Below are positions 63,540 to 64,000 of a DNA stretch of 64,000 nt, piece after piece. This stretch comes from Camarhynchus parvulus. Lineage: Eukaryota > Chordata > Aves > Passeriformes > Thraupidae. The first letter of the stretch is position 1, and the number at the start of each line of letters is the position of its first letter. Made by a program: the position numbers and the translations under genes. The stretch is taken from the NCBI RefSeq assembly GCF_901933205.1, contig NC_044591.1:930001-994000 (forward strand), read 5' to 3'. Under the pieces are notes generated by a model that was not told the origin of the DNA, ran no database searches, and worked only from the letters and a program-made list of their open reading frames with translations.

Positions 63540-64000
63540 GGTAATTAATAGTCACGATTAGTGTTCATAAATGTGCAATGGAAAGTTCTGAAAAGTTCTG
63601 GATGGATTGGAAGGATTAATTAAAACATGTATTGAAATGAGGAAATTTGAATGTTGAGATATTGAAATATATGTAAATATAGAAATGAACATTTTAAAAT
63701 AAATGTAAAGCTATAAAGATAAATTTTAAAAGAAATAGAAATAGAAGTGTGGATATAGAAATAGAAATAGAAATGTGAAACTTAAACGGGAATAGAAATA
63801 CAAATATAAATTTATAGGTAAATATAAATAAAAGTGTGAATATAAATAAGAAAGTATAAATAGAAATATAAACCAGAAATATAACAAAACCATAGAAATA
63901 CAAATATAAATTTATAGGTAAATATAAATAAAAGTGTGAATATAAATAAGAAAGTATAAATAGAAATATAAACCAGAAATATAACGAAACCATAGAAATA
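63540..64000. repeat. AT-rich repeats with 108-base direct duplication
   Basis: GAAATAGAAATATAAAT-type sequence. A unit beginning AGAAATACAAATATAAATTT at about 63786 repeats almost exactly at about 63894 and runs off the window edge. Confidence 0.85.

Overview
The window is vertebrate nuclear DNA, almost certainly from a bird and probably a songbird. The evidence is interrupted genes with GT-AG introns, a CR1-type LINE tail, and a solo LTR of a kind I associate with passerine endogenous retroviruses. GC content and tandem-repeat density are extreme, as on an avian microchromosome. The gene order matches the conserved PADI-RCC2 neighbourhood of human 1p36, with PADI genes on one strand and RCC2 converging on the other.

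Three protein-coding genes are visible. (1) 517-12394 (+): the 3' part of a peptidylarginine deiminase gene, PADI1-like, exons 5-16. Its first four exons lie left of the window. (2) 13834-30122 (+): a second peptidylarginine deiminase gene, PADI3-like, from ATG to stop. One internal exon (exon 14) cannot be found and exon 9 carries a frameshift. (3) About 32780-54511 (-): RCC2, the RCC1-like WD-type seven-bladed propeller protein. Eleven of twelve coding exons are recognisable; the C-terminal exon is broken up inside a tandem array. From about 54.5 to 64 kb there is no convincing coding gene, only RCC2 upstream sequence and successive minisatellite arrays, with one possible TATA-plus-splice-donor first exon near 60.3-60.5 kb.

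Both PADI genes encode calcium-dependent enzymes that convert protein arginine to citrulline. The catalytic Asp, His, Asp and Cys codons are present in both. The last exon of the two genes is nearly identical (6 differences in 234 bases), whereas the preceding exons are clearly diverged. This suggests recent gene conversion over the exon that carries the catalytic Cys.

The most unusual property is that most introns of more than about 200 bases are largely filled with a private minisatellite. In RCC2 many of these arrays contain repeated copies of the neighbouring exon end together with its splice site. The junctions involved are the donors of exons 6, 7, 8 and 10 and the acceptors of exons 8, 11 and 12. 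The arrays therefore hold decoy splice junctions, and two native junctions (exon 7 donor, exon 12 body) look damaged. Three single-frame breaks in otherwise well-conserved exons of three genes, all in very GC-rich sequence, suggest that some damage is assembly or base-calling error. No CRISPR, rRNA or tRNA gene was seen.
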